Notes under the pieces: generated by a model
What the model saw: the letters and a program-made list of their open reading frames with translations, nothing else
Told to the model about the DNA's origin: nothing
The model's database searches: none
Translations under genes and position numbers: made by a program
Source: Tupaia tana
Lineage: Eukaryota; Chordata; Mammalia; Scandentia; Tupaiidae
Assembly (NCBI GenBank): GCA_026018925.1
Contig: JAKSZU010000163.1
Span: forward strand, 310,001-374,000
DNA length: 64,000 nucleotides
Direction: 5' to 3'
Shown: piece by piece, positions 47,607-59,196 of the stretch
How positions within the stretch are numbered: the first letter of the stretch is position 1
How the letters are laid out: each line of letters opens with the position of its first letter

Positions 47607-50600
47607 GGGAACTAGATATTTCAGGGCAAGGGGAAATGAAGATTTTCTACTCATAATTCAGCCTCCAGCAAGCAAAGCTAGTGTGGTAGGGAGCCCCTCA
47701 GGCCTTCTATCCCTGTCTTTGTGTCTCTAAGGTCTCTGTCCCTCTCTGCTCCTGTCTCCTCATTTTTTTTGGTAATTTTTCTTTTTATGATTTTTTTAAA
47801 GGTAGAATTTCTCTCTGGCTCTCAGCTCCATCTTTTGTTTTGTTAATAAGAACTTCTGCTCCTTTCTCCCAGGCAGGAGAGTTGAGCAATTCTCTGAGAA
47901 GATTCCACATGTATACTGGGAAATAGATATTTCAGGGCACAGGCGAAATAAAGATTTTCTACTCATAATTCAGCCTCCAGCAAGCAAAGCTAGTGTGGTA
48001 GGGAGCCCCTCTGGCCTTCTATCCCTGTCTCTGTGTCTCTGAGGTCTCTGTCTCTCTGTGCTCATGTCTCCTCATTTTTTTTGGTAATTTTTCCTTTTCA
48101 CGGTTTTTTTAAAGGTAGAATTTCTCTCTGGCTCTCAGCTCCATCTTTTGTTTTGTTAATAAGCTCTTCTGCTCCTTTCTCCCAGGCAGGAGAGTTGAGC
48201 CATTCTCTGAAAAGATTCCACATGGATACTGGGGATTAGATATTTCAGGGCACAGGCGAAATGAAGATTTTCTACTCATAATTCAGCCTCCAGCAAGCAA
48301 AGCTAGTGTGGTAGGGAGCCCCTCTGGCCTTCTATCCCTGTCTCTGTGTCTCTGAGGTCTCTGTCTCTCTCTGCTCCAGTCTCCTCCTATTTTTTGGTAA
48401 TTTTTCATTTTTACGATTTTTTTAAAGGTAGAATTTCTCTCTGGCTCTCAGCTCCATCTTTTGTTTTGTTAATAAGCCCTTCTGCTCCTTTCTCCCAGGC
48501 AGGAGAGTTGAGCCATTCTCTGAGAAGATTCCACATGGATACTGGGAACTAGATATTTCAGGGCACAGGCGAAATGAAGATTTTCTACTCATAATATAGC
48601 CTCCAGCAAGCAAAGCTTGTGTGGTAGGGAGCCCCTCTGGCCTTCTATCCCTGTCTCTGTGTCTCTGAGGTCTCTGTCTCTCTCTGCTCCTGTCTCCTCA
48701 TTTTTTTTGGTAATTTTTCCTTTTTACGATTTTTTTAAAGGTAGAATTTTTCTCTGGCTCTCAGCTCCATCTTTTGTTTTGTTAATAAGAACTTCTGCTC
48801 CTTTCTTCCAGGCAGGAGATTTGAGCCATTCTCTGAGAAGATTCCACATGTATACTGGAAACTAGATATTTCAGTGCACAGGCGAAATAAAGATTTTCTA
48901 CTCATAATTCAGCCTCCAGCAAGCAAAGCTAGTGTGGTAGGGAGCCCCTCTGGCCTTCTATCCCTGTCTCTCTGTCTCTGAGGTCTCTATCTCTCTCTGC
49001 TCCTGTCTCCTCAATTTTTTTGGTAATTTTTCCTTTTCACGGTTTTTTTAAAGTAGAATTTCTCTCTGGCTCTCAGCTCCATCTTTTGTTTTGTTAATAA
49101 GCCCTTCTGCTCCTTTCTCCCAGGCAGGAGAGTTGAGCCATTCTCTGAGAAGATTCCACATGGATACTGGGAACTAGATATTTCAGGGCACATGCGAAAG
49201 GAAGATTTTCTACTCATAATTCAGCCTCCAGCAAGCAAAGCTAGTGTGGTAGGGAGCCCCTCTGGCCTTCTATCCCTGTCTCTGTGTCTCTGAGGTCTCT
49301 GTCTCTCTCTCATCTTGTCACCTCATTTTTTTGGTAATTTTTCCTTTTTACGATTTTTTTAAAGGTAGAATTTCTCTCTGGTTCTCAGCTCCATCTTTTG
49401 TTTTGTTAATAAGCCCTTCTGCTCCATTCTCCCAGGCAGGAGAGTTGAGCCATTCTCTGAGAAGATTCCACATGGATACTGGGAACTAGATATTTCAGGG
49501 CACAGGCGAAATGAAGATTTTTCTACTCATAATTCAGCCTCCAGCAAGCAAAGCTAGTGTGGTAGGGAGCCCCTCTGGCCTTCTATCCCTGTCTCTGTGT
49601 CTCTGAGGTCTCTGTCTCTCTCTGCACCTGTCTCCTCATTTTTTTCTTGTAATTTTTCCTTTTTACGATTTTTTTAAAGGTAGAATTTCTCTCTGGCTCT
49701 CAGCTCCATCTTTTGTTTTGTTAATAAGCCCTTCTGCTCCTTTCTCCCAGGCAGGAGAGTTGAGCCATTCTCTGAGAAGATTCCACATGGATACTGGGAA
49801 CTAGATTTTTCAGGGCACAGGAGAAATGAAGATTTTCTACTCATAATTCAGCCTCCAGCAAGCAAAGCTAGTGTGGTAGGGAGCCCCTCTGTACTTCTAT
49901 CACTGTCTCTGTGTCTCTGACGCCTCTGTCTCTCTCTGCTCCTGTCTCCTCATTTTTTTTGGTAATTTTTCCTTTTTACGGTTTTTTTAAAGGTAGAATT
50001 TCTCTCTGGCTCTCAGTTCCATCTTTTGTTTTGTTAATAAGCCCTTCTGCTCCTTTCTCCCAGGCAGGAGAGTTGGGCCATTCTCTGAGAAGATTCCACA
50101 TGGATACTGGGAACTAGATATTTCAGGGCACAGGCGAAATGAAGATTTTCTACTCATAATTCAGCCTCCAGCAAGCAAAGCTAGTGTGGTAGGGAGCCCC
50201 TCTGGCCTTCTATCCCTGTCTCTGTGTCTCTGAGGTCTCTGTCTCTCTCTGCTCCAGTCTCCTCCTATTTTTTTTGTAATTTTTCCTTTTTACGATTTTT
50301 TTAAAGGTAGAATTTCTCTCTGGCTCTCAGCTCTATCTATTGTTTTGTTAATAAGCACTTCTGCTCCTTTCTCCCAGGCAGGAGAGTTGAGGCATTCTCT
50401 GAGAAGATTCCACATGGATACTGGGATCTAGATATTTCAGGGCACAGGCGAAATGAAGATTTTCTACTCATAATTCAGCCTCCAGCAAGCAAAGCTAGTG
50501 TGGTAGGGAGCCCCTCTGGCCTTCTATCCCTGTCTCTGTGTCTCTGAGGTCTCTGTCTCTCTCTGCTCCTGTCTCCACATTTTTTTTTGGTAATTTTTCC

Positions 50601-52613
50601 TTTTTACGGTTTTTTTAAAGGTAGAATTTCTCTCTGGCTCTCAGCTCCATCTTTTGTTTTGTTAATAAGCCCTTCTGCTCCTTTCTCCCAGGCAGGAGAG
50701 TTGAGCCCTTCTCTGAGAAGATTCCACATGGATACTGGGAACTAGATATTTCAGGGCACAGGCGAAATGAGATTTTCTACTCATAATTCATTCTCCAGAA
50801 AGCAAAGCTAGTGTAGTAGGGAGCCCCTATTGCCTTCTATCCCTGTCTCTGTGTCTCTGAGGTCTCTGTCTCTCTCTGATCCTGTCTCCTCATTTTTTTT
50901 GGTAATTTTTCCTTTTTACGATTTTTTTAAAGGTAGAATTTTTCTCTGGCTCTCAGCTCCATCTTTTTTTTGTTAATAAGAACTTCTGCTCCTTTCTTCC
51001 AGGCAGGAGAGTTGAGCCATTCTCTGAGAAGATTCCACATGCATACTGGGAACTAGATATTTCATTGCACAGGCGAAATAAAGATTTTCTACTCATAATT
51101 CAGCCTCCAGCAAGCAAAGCTAGTGTGGTAGGGAGCCCCTCTGGCCTTCTATCGCTGTCTCTGTGTCTCTGAGGTCTCTATCTTTCTCTGCTCCTGTCTC
51201 CTCATTTTTTTTTGGTAATTTTTCCTTTTCACGATTTTTTTAAAGTAGAATTTCTCTCTGGCTCTCAGCTCCATCTTTTGTTTTGTTAATAAGCCCTTCT
51301 GCTCCTTTCTCCCAGGCAGGAGAGTTGAGCCATTCTCTGAGAAGTTTCCACATGGATACTGGGAACTAGATATTTCAGGGCACAGGCGAAATGAAGATTT
51401 TCTACTCATAATTCAGCCTCCAGCAAGCAAAGCTAGTGTGGTAGGGAGCCCCTCTGGCCTTCTATCCCTGTCTCTGTGTCTCTGAGGTCTCTGTCTCTCT
51501 CTGCTCCTGTCTCCTCATTTTTTTTGTTAATTTTTCCTTTTTACGGTTTTTTTAAAGGTAGAATTTCTCTCTCGCTCTCAGCTCCATCTTTTGTTTTGTT
51601 AATAAGCCCTTCTGCTCCTTTCTCCCAGGCAGGAGAGTTGAGCCATTCTCTGAGAAGATTCCACATGGATACTGGGAACTAGATATTTCAGGGCACAGGC
51701 GAAATGAAGATTTTCTACTCATAATTCAGCCTCCAGCAAGCAAAGCTAGTGTGGTAGGGAGCCCCTCTGGCCTTCTATCCCTGTCTCTGTGTCTCTGAGG
51801 TCTCTGTTTCTCTCTGCTCCTGTCTCCTCATTTTTTTTGGTAATTTTTCCTTTTTACGATTTTTTTAAAGGTAGAATTACTCTCTGGCTCTCAGCTCCAT
51901 CTTTTGTTTTGTTAATAAGCCCTTCTGCTCCTTTCTCCCATGCAGGAGAGTTGAGCCATTCTCTGAGAAGATTTCACATGGATACTGGAAACTAGATATT
52001 TCAGGGCACAGGCGAAATGAAGATTTTCTACTCATAATTCAGCCTCCAGCAAGCAAAGCTAGTGTGGTAGTGAGCCGCTCTTGCCTTCTATCCCTGTCTC
52101 TGTGTCTCTGAGGTCTCTGTCTCTCTCTGCTCCTGTCTCTTCATTTTTTTTTTGGTAATTTTTCCTTTTTTCGATTTTTTTAAAGGTAGAATTTCTCTCT
52201 GGCTCTCAGCTCCATCTTTTGTTTTCTTAATAAGCCCTTCTGCTCCTTTCTCCCAGGCAGGAGAGTTGAGCCATTCTCTGAGAAGATTCCACATGGATAC
52301 TGGGAACTAGATATTTCAGGGCACAGGCGAAATAAAGATTTTCTACTCATAATTCAGCCTCCAGCAAGCAAAGCTAATGTGGTAGGGAGCCCCTCTGGCC
52401 TTCTATCCCTGTCTCTGTGTCTCTGAGGTCTCTGTCTCTCTCTGCTCCTGTCTCCTCATTTTTTTTGGTAATTTTTCATTTTTACGATTTTTTTAAAGGT
52501 AGAATTTCTCTCTGGCTCTCAGCTCCATCTTTTGTTTGTTAATAAGCACTTCTGCTCCTTTCTCCCAGGCAGGAGAGTTGAGCCATTCTCTGAGAAGATT
52601 CCACATGGATACT
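47607..52613 (+). repeat. Block C2, near-identical tandem copy of C1 (5007 bp)
   Basis: Every variant of C1 returns at a constant shift of 5007 bp. By eye I found only five differences: 43648 G to C at 48655, 44419 T to A at 49426, 45570 T to A at 50577, 45574 A to T at 50581, and 47355 G to C at 52362. That is about 99.9% identity without any net length change, even in the T-tracts. At 52614 the text changes to gggaaatag with aattaaacc, so there is no third copy. Confidence 0.92.
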
Positions 52614-52928
52614 GGGAAATAGATATTTCAGGGCACAGGCGAAATGAAGATTTTCTACTCATAATTAAACCTCCAGCAAGCAAAGCTAGTGTGGTAGGGA
52701 GCCCCTCTGGCCTTCTCTCCCTGTCTCTGTGTCTCTGAGGTCTCTGTCTCTCTCTGCTCCTGTCTCCTCCTATTTTTTTGGTAATTTTTCCTTTTTACGA
52801 TTTTTTTTAAAGGTAGAATTTCTCTCTGGCTCTCAGCTCCATCTTTTGTTTTGTTAATAAGCCCTTCTGCTCCTTTCTCCCAGGTAGGAGAGTTGAGCCA
52901 TTCTCTGAGAAGATTCCACATGGATACC
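52614..52928 (+). repeat. Single monomer between C2 and E3
   Basis: This monomer has gggaaatag, aattaaacctcc, ccttctctccc, cctcctattttt with a T8 final tract, and ccaggtagg. It leads into the accggg monomer that opens E3. Confidence 0.8.
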
Positions 52929-53869
52929 GGGAACTAGATATTTCAGGGCACAGGCGAAATGAAGATTTTCTACTCATAATTCAGCTTCCAGCAAGCAAAG
53001 CTAGTGTGGTAGGGAGCCCCTCTGGCCTTCTATCCCTGTCTCTGTGTCTCTGAGGTCTCTGTCTCTCTCTGCTCCTGTCTCCACAAATTTTTTTGGTAAT
53101 TTTTCCTTTTTACGATTTTTTTAAAAGTAGAATTTCTCTCTGGCTCTCAGCTCCATCTTTTGTTTTGTTAATAAGCCCTTCTGCTCCTTTCTCCCAGGCA
53201 GGAGAGTTGAGTCATTCTGTGAGAAGATTCCACATGGATACTGGGAACTAGATATTTCAGGGAACAGGCGAAATGAAGATTTTCTACTCATAATTCAGAC
53301 TCCAGCAAGCAAAGCTAGTGTGGAAGGGAGCCCCTCTGGCCTTCTATCCCTGTCTCTGTGTCTCTGAGGTCTCTGTTTCTCTCTGCTCCTGTCTCCTCAT
53401 TTTTTTTTGGCAATTTTTCCTTTTTACGATTTTTTTAAAGGTAGAATTACTCTCTGGCTCTCAGCTCCATCTTTTCTTTTGTTAATAAGCCCTTCTGCTC
53501 CTTTCTCCCATGCAGGAGAGTTGAGCCATTCTCTGAGAAGATTCCACATGGATACTGGAAACTAGATATTTCAGGGCACAGGCGAAATGAAGATTTTCTA
53601 CTCATAATTCAGCCTCCAGCAAGCAAAGCTAGTGTGGTAGGGAGCCCCTCTGGCCTTCTAACCGTGTCTCTGTGTCTCTGAGGTCTCTGTTTCTCTCTGC
53701 TCCTGTCTCCTCATTTTTTTTTGGTAATTTTTCCTTTTTACGATTTTTTTAAAGGTAGAATTACTCTCTGGCTCTCAGCTCCATCTTTTCTTTTGTTAAT
53801 AAGCCCTTCTGCTCCTTTCTCCCAGGCAGGAGAGTTGAGCCATTCTGTGAGAAGATTCCATATGGATAC
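52929..53869 (+). repeat. Variant cassette E3 (incomplete, 3 monomers)
   Basis: E3 starts as E2 and E4 do, with accgggaac, ttcagcttcc and ccacaaattt, followed by gggaacagg, cagactcc, ggaaggg, ttactctctgg and cttttcttttg. The ttactctctgg monomer is then repeated once (near 53449 and 53761). The expected ctcttgtctcc and ggtagtgagccgc monomers are missing. Private changes are ttggcaattttt, cattctgtgag and tattttaggg. Confidence 0.75.
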
Positions 53870-54811
53870 TGGAAACAAGATATTTTAGGGCACAGGCGAA
53901 ATGAAGATTTTCTACTCATAATTCAACCTCCAGCAAGCAAAGCTAGTGTGGTAGGGAGCCCCTCTGGCCTTCTATCCCTGTCTCTGTGTCTCTGAGGTCT
54001 CTGTCTCTCTCTGCTCCTGTCTCCTCCTATTTTTTTGGTAATTTTTCTATTTACGATTTTTTTAAAGGTAGAATTTCTCTCTGGCTCTCAGCTCCATCTT
54101 TTGTTTTGTTAATAAGCCCATCTGCTCCTTTCTCCCAGGTAGGAGAGTTGAGCCATTCTCTGAGAAGATTTCACATGGATACAGGGAACTAGATATTTCA
54201 GGGCACAGGCGAAATGAAGATTTTCTACTTATAATTCAGCCTCCAGCAAGCAAAGCTAGTGTGGTAGGGAGCCCCTCTGGCCTTCTATCCCTGTTTCTGT
54301 GTCTCTGAGGTCTCTGTCTCTCTCTGCTCCTTTCTCCTCATTTTTTTTTGGTAATTTTTCCTTTTTACGGTTTTTTTAAAGGTAGAATTTCTCTCTGGCT
54401 CTCAGCTCCATCTTTTGTTTTGTTAATAAGCCCTTCTGCTCTTTTCTCCCAGGCAGGAGAGTTGAGCCATTCTCTGAGAAGATTCCACATGGATACTGGG
54501 AACAAGATATTTCAGGGCACAGGCGAAATGAAGATTGTCTGCTCATAATTCAACCTCCAGCAAGCAAAGCTAGTGTGGTAGGGAGCCCCTCTGGCCTTCT
54601 ATCCCTGTCTCTGTGTCTCTGAGGTCTCTGTCTCTCTCTGCTCCTGTCTCCTCATATTTTTTTGGTAATTTTTTCTTTTTACGATTTTTTTAAAGGTAGA
54701 ATTTCTCTCTGGCTCTCAGCTCCATCTTTTGTTTTGTTAATAAGCCCTTCTGCTCCTTTCTCCCAGGCAGGAGAGTTGAGCCATTCTCTGAGAAGATTCC
54801 ACATGGATACC
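53870..54811 (+). repeat. Three mixed monomers between E3 and E4
   Basis: Markers are aacctcc with cctcctattttt, tttttctatttacg, gcccatctg and ccaggtagg; then acttataattcagcctcc, tgtttctgtg, ctcctttctcc and ggaacaag; then agattgtctgctc and ctcatatttttttgg. No gene is visible. Confidence 0.8.
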
Positions 54812-56064
54812 GGGAACTAGATATTTCAGGGCACAAGCGAAATGAAGATTTTCTACTCATAATTCAGCTTCCAGCAACAAAGCTAGTGTGGTAGGGAGCC
54901 CCTCTGGCCTTCTATCCCTGTCTCTGTGTCTCTGAGGTCTCTGTCTCTCTCTGCTCCTGTCTCCACAAATTTTTTTGGTAATTTTTCCTTTTTACGATTT
55001 TTTTAAAAGTAGAATTTCTCTCTGGCTCTCAGCTCCATCTTTTGTTTTGTTAATAAGCCCTTCTGCTCCTTTCTCCCAGGCAGGAGAGTTGAGTCATTCT
55101 CTGAGAAGATTCCACATGGATACTGGGAACTAGATATTTCAGGGAACAGACGAAATGAAGATTTTCTACTCATAATTCAGACTCCAGCAAGCAAAGCTAG
55201 TGTGGAAGGGAGCCCCTCTGGCCTTCTATCCCTGTCTCTGTGTCTCTGAGGTCTCTGTTTCTCTCTGCTCCGGTCTCCTCATTTTTTTTTGGTAATTTTT
55301 CGTTTTTACGATTTTTTTAAAGGTAGAATTACTCTCTGGCTCTCAGCTCCATCTTTTCTTTTCTTAATAAGCCCTTCTGATCCTTTCTCCCAGGCAGGAG
55401 AGTTGAGCCATTCTCTGAGAAGATTCCACATGGATACTGGAAACTAGATATTTCAGGGCACAGGCGAAATGAAGATTTTCTACTCATAATTCAGCCTCCA
55501 GCAAGCAAAGCTAGTGTGGTAGGGAGCCCCTCTGGCCTTCTATCCCTGTCTCTGTGTCTCTGAGGTCTCTGTCTCTCTCTGCTCTTGTCTCCTCATTTTT
55601 TTTGGTAATTTTTCCTTTTACGATTTTTGTAAAGGTAGAATTTCTCTCTGGCTCTCAGCTCCCTCTTTTGTTTTGTTAATAAGCCCTTCTGCTCCTTTCT
55701 CCCAGGTAGGACAGTTTAGCCATTCTCTGAGAAGTTTCCACATGGATACTGGGAACTAGATATTTCAGGGCACAGGCGAAATGAAGATTTTCTACTCATA
55801 ATTCAGCCTCCAGCAAGCAAAGCTACTGTGGTAGTGAGCCGCTCTGGCATTCTATCCCTGTCTCTGTGTCTCTGAGGTCTCTGTCTCTCTCTGCTCCTGT
55901 CTCCTCATTTTTTTTTTTGGTAATTTTTCCTTTTTACGATTTTTTTAAGGTAGAATTTCTCTCTGGCTCTCAGCTCCATCTTTTGTTTTCTTAATAAGCC
56001 CTTCTGCTCTTTTCTCCCAGGCAGGAGAGTTGAGCCATTCTCTGAGAAGATTCCACATGGATAC
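54812..56064 (+). repeat. Variant cassette E4 (4 monomers, 1253 bp)
   Basis: E4 has the same length and order as E2: accgggaac with ttcagcttcc and ccacaaattt; gggaacag with cagactcc, ggaaggg and ttactctctgg; ggaaactag leading to ctcttgtctcc, ttttacgatttttgtaaag and cagtttagcc; and ggtagtgagccgctctgg with ttaaggtag and gttttcttaataag. Private changes include cagcaacaaag at 54874 (one base lost) and ctccctcttttg. Confidence 0.84.
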
Positions 56065-57318
56065 TGGGAACTAGATATTTCAGGGCACAGGCGAAATGAA
56101 GATTTTCTACTCATAATTAAGCCTCCAGCAAGCAAAGCTAGTGTGGTAGGGAGCCCCTCTGGCCTTCTATCCCTGTCTCTGTGTCTCTGAGGTCTCTGTC
56201 TCTCTCTGCTCCTGTCTCCTCATTTTTTTTGTTAATTTTTCCTTTTTACGATTTTTTTAAAGGTAGAATTTCTCTCTGGCTCTCAGCTCCATCTTTTGTT
56301 TTGTTAATAAGCCCTTCTGCTCATTTCTCCCAGGCAGGAGAGTTGAGCCATTCTCTGAGAAGATTCCACATGGATACTGGGAACTAGATATTTCAGGGCA
56401 CAGGCGAAATGAAGATTTTCTACTCATAATTCAACCTCCAGCAAGCAAAGCTAGTGTGGTAGGGAGCCCCTCTGGCCTTCTATCCCTGTCTCTGTGTCTC
56501 TGAGGACTCTGTCTCTCTCTGCTCCTGTCTCCTCATTTTTTTTGGTAATTTTTCCTTTTTATGATGTTTTTAAAGGTAGAATTTCTCTCTGGCTCTCAGC
56601 TCCATCTTTTGTTTTGTTAATAAGCCCTTCTGCTCCTTTCTCCCAGGCAGGAGAGTTGAGCCATTCTCTGAGAAGTTTCCACATGGATACTGGGAACTAG
56701 ATATTTCAGGGCACAGGCGAAATGAAGGTTTTCTACTCATAATTCAGCCTCCAGCAAGCAAAGCTAGTGTGGTAGGGAGCCCCTCTGGCCTTCTATAGCT
56801 GTCTCTGTGTCTCTGAGGTCTCTGTCTCTCTCTGCTACTGTCTCCTCATTTTTTTTGGTAATTTTTCCTTTTTACGATTTTTTTAAAGGTAGAATTTCTC
56901 TCTGGCTCTCAGCTCCATCTTTTGTTTTGTTAATAAGCCCTTCTGCTCCTTTCTCCCAGGCAGGAGAGTTGAGCCATTCTCTGAGAGGATTCCAGTTGGA
57001 TACTGGGAACTAGATATTTCAGGGCACAGGCGAAATGAAGATTTTCTACTCATAATTCAACCTCCAGCAAGCAAAGCTAGTGTGGTAGGGAGCCCCTCTG
57101 GCCTTCTATCCCTGGCTCTGTGTCTCTGATGTCTCTGTCTCTCTCTGCTCCTGTCTCCTCCTATTTTTTTGGTAATTTTTCCTTTTTGCGAATTTTTTAA
57201 AGGTAGAATTTCTCTCTGGCTCTCAGCTCCATCTTTTGTTTTGTTAATAAGCCCTTCTGCTCCTTTCTCCCAGGCAGGAGAGTTGAGCCATTCTCTGAGA
57301 AGATTCCACATGGATACT
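56065..57318 (+). repeat. Four monomers between E4 and D1
   Basis: The second has gaggactctg and tatgatgttttt. The third (from 56692) has aaggttttc, ctatagctg, ctgctactg and gattccagttgg, and it returns almost unchanged 940 bp later in D1 (57632). This suggests that a three-monomer duplication preceded or overlapped the growth of D. The fourth has ccctggctctg, ctgatgtctc and tttttgcgaatttttt. No gene is visible. Confidence 0.8.
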
Positions 57319-59196
57319 GGGAACTAGATATTTCAGGGCACAGGCGAAATGAAGATTTTCTACTCATAATTCAGCCTCCAGCAAGCAAAGCTAGTGTGGT
57401 AGGGAGCCCCTCTGGCCTTCTATCCCTGTCTCTGTGTCTCTGAGGTCTCTGTCTCTCTCTGCTCCTGTCTCCTCATTTTTTTTGGTAATTTTTCCATTTT
57501 ACGATTTTTTTAAAGGTACAATTTCTCTCTGGCTCTCAGCTCCATCTTTTGTTTTCTTAATAAGCCCTTCTGCTCCTTTCTCCCAGGCAGGAGAGTTGAG
57601 CCATTCTCTGAGAAGTTTCCACATGGATACTGGGAACTAGATATTTCAGGGCACAGGCGAAATGAAGGTTTTCTACTCATAATTCAGCCTCCAGCAAGCA
57701 AAGCTAGTGTGGTAGGGAGCCCCTCTGGCCTTCTATAGCTGTCTCTGTGTCTCTGAGGTCTCTGTCTCTCTCTGCTACTGTCTCCTCATTTTTTTTGGTA
57801 ATTTTTCCTTTTTACGATTTTTTTAAAGGTAGAATTTCTCTCTGGCTCTCAGCTCCATCTTTTGTTTTGTTAATAAGCCCTTCTGCTCCTTTCTCCCAGG
57901 CAGGAGAGTTGAGCCATTCTCTGAGAGGATTCCAGTTGGATACTGGGAACTAGATATTTCAGGGCACAGGCGAAATGAAGATTTTCTACTCATAATTCAA
58001 CCTCCAGCAAGCAAAGCTTGTGTGGTAGGGAGCCCCTCTGGCCTTCTATCCCTGTCTCTGTGTCTCTGAGTTCTCTGTCGCTCTCTGCTCCTGTCTCCTC
58101 CTATTTTTTTGGTAATTTTTCCTTTTTACGATTTTTTTAAAGGTAGAATTTCTCTCTGGCTCTCAGCTCCATCTTTTGTTTTGTTAATAAGCCCTTCTGC
58201 TCCATTCTCCCAGGCAGGAGAGTTGAGCCATTCTCTCAGAAGTTTCCACATGGATACTGGGAACTAGATATTTCAGGGCACAGGCGAAATGAAGATTTTC
58301 TACTCATAATTCAGCCTCCAGCAAGCAAAGCTAGTGTGGTAGGGAGCCCCTCTGGCCTTCTATCCCTGTCTCTGTGTCTCTGAGGTCTCTGTCTCTCTCT
58401 GCTCCTGTCTCCTCATTTTTTTTGGTAATTTTTCCTTTTTACGATTTTTTTAAAGGTAGAAATTCTCTCTGGCTCTCAGCTCCATCTTTTGTTTTGTTAA
58501 TAAGCCCTTCTGCTCCTTTCTCCCAGGCAGGAGAGTTGAGTCATTCTCTGAGAAGATTCCACATGGATACTGGGAACTAGATATTTCAGGGCACAGGCGA
58601 AAGGAAGATTTTCTACTCATAATTCTGCCTCCAGCAAGCAAAGCTAGTGTGGTAGGGAGCCCCTCTGGCCTTCTATCCCTGTCTCTGTGTCTCTGAGGTC
58701 TCTGTCTCTCTCTGCTCCTGTCTCCTCATTTTTTTTTGGTAATTTTTCCTTTTTATGATGTTTTTAAAGGTAGAATTTCTCTCTGGCTCTCAGCTCCATC
58801 TTTTGTTTTGTTAATAAGCCCTTCTGCTCCTTTCTCCCAGGCAGGAGAGTTGAGCCATTCTCTGAGAAGATTCCACATGGATACTGGGAACTAGATATTT
58901 CAGGGAACAGGCGAAATGAAGATTTTCTACTCATAATTCAGCCTCCAGCAAGCAAAGCTAGTGTGGTAGGGAGCCCCTCTGGCCTTCTATCCCTGTCTCT
59001 GTGTCTCTGAGGTCTCTGTCTCTCTCTGCTCCTCTCTTCATATTATTTTGGTAATTTTTTCTTTTTACGATTTTTTTAAAGGTAGAATTTCTCTCTGGCT
59101 CTCAGCTCCATTTTTGTTTTGTTAATAAGCCCTTCTGCTCCTTTCTCCCAGGCAGGAGAGTTGAGCCATTCTCTGAGAAGATTCCACATGGATGCC
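57319..59196 (+). repeat. Block D1, 6-monomer higher-order repeat (1878 bp)
   Basis: Six monomers in order: ttccattttacg with ggtacaattt and gttttcttaat; aaggttttc with ctgctactg and gattccagttgg; agcttgtg with cctcctattttt; a monomer with gtagaaattctc; aaaggaag with ctgcctcc and tatgatgttttt; and gggaacagg with ctctcttcatatt, ccatttttgttttg and gatgccggg. The same order follows in D2. Confidence 0.87.

Noticed and set aside
42600..52613. Assembly artefact as the explanation of the 5 kb duplicate.
   Set aside because: Not fully excluded, but the two copies differ at several scattered sites and have different right-hand continuations, so a real duplication is the better reading from sequence alone.
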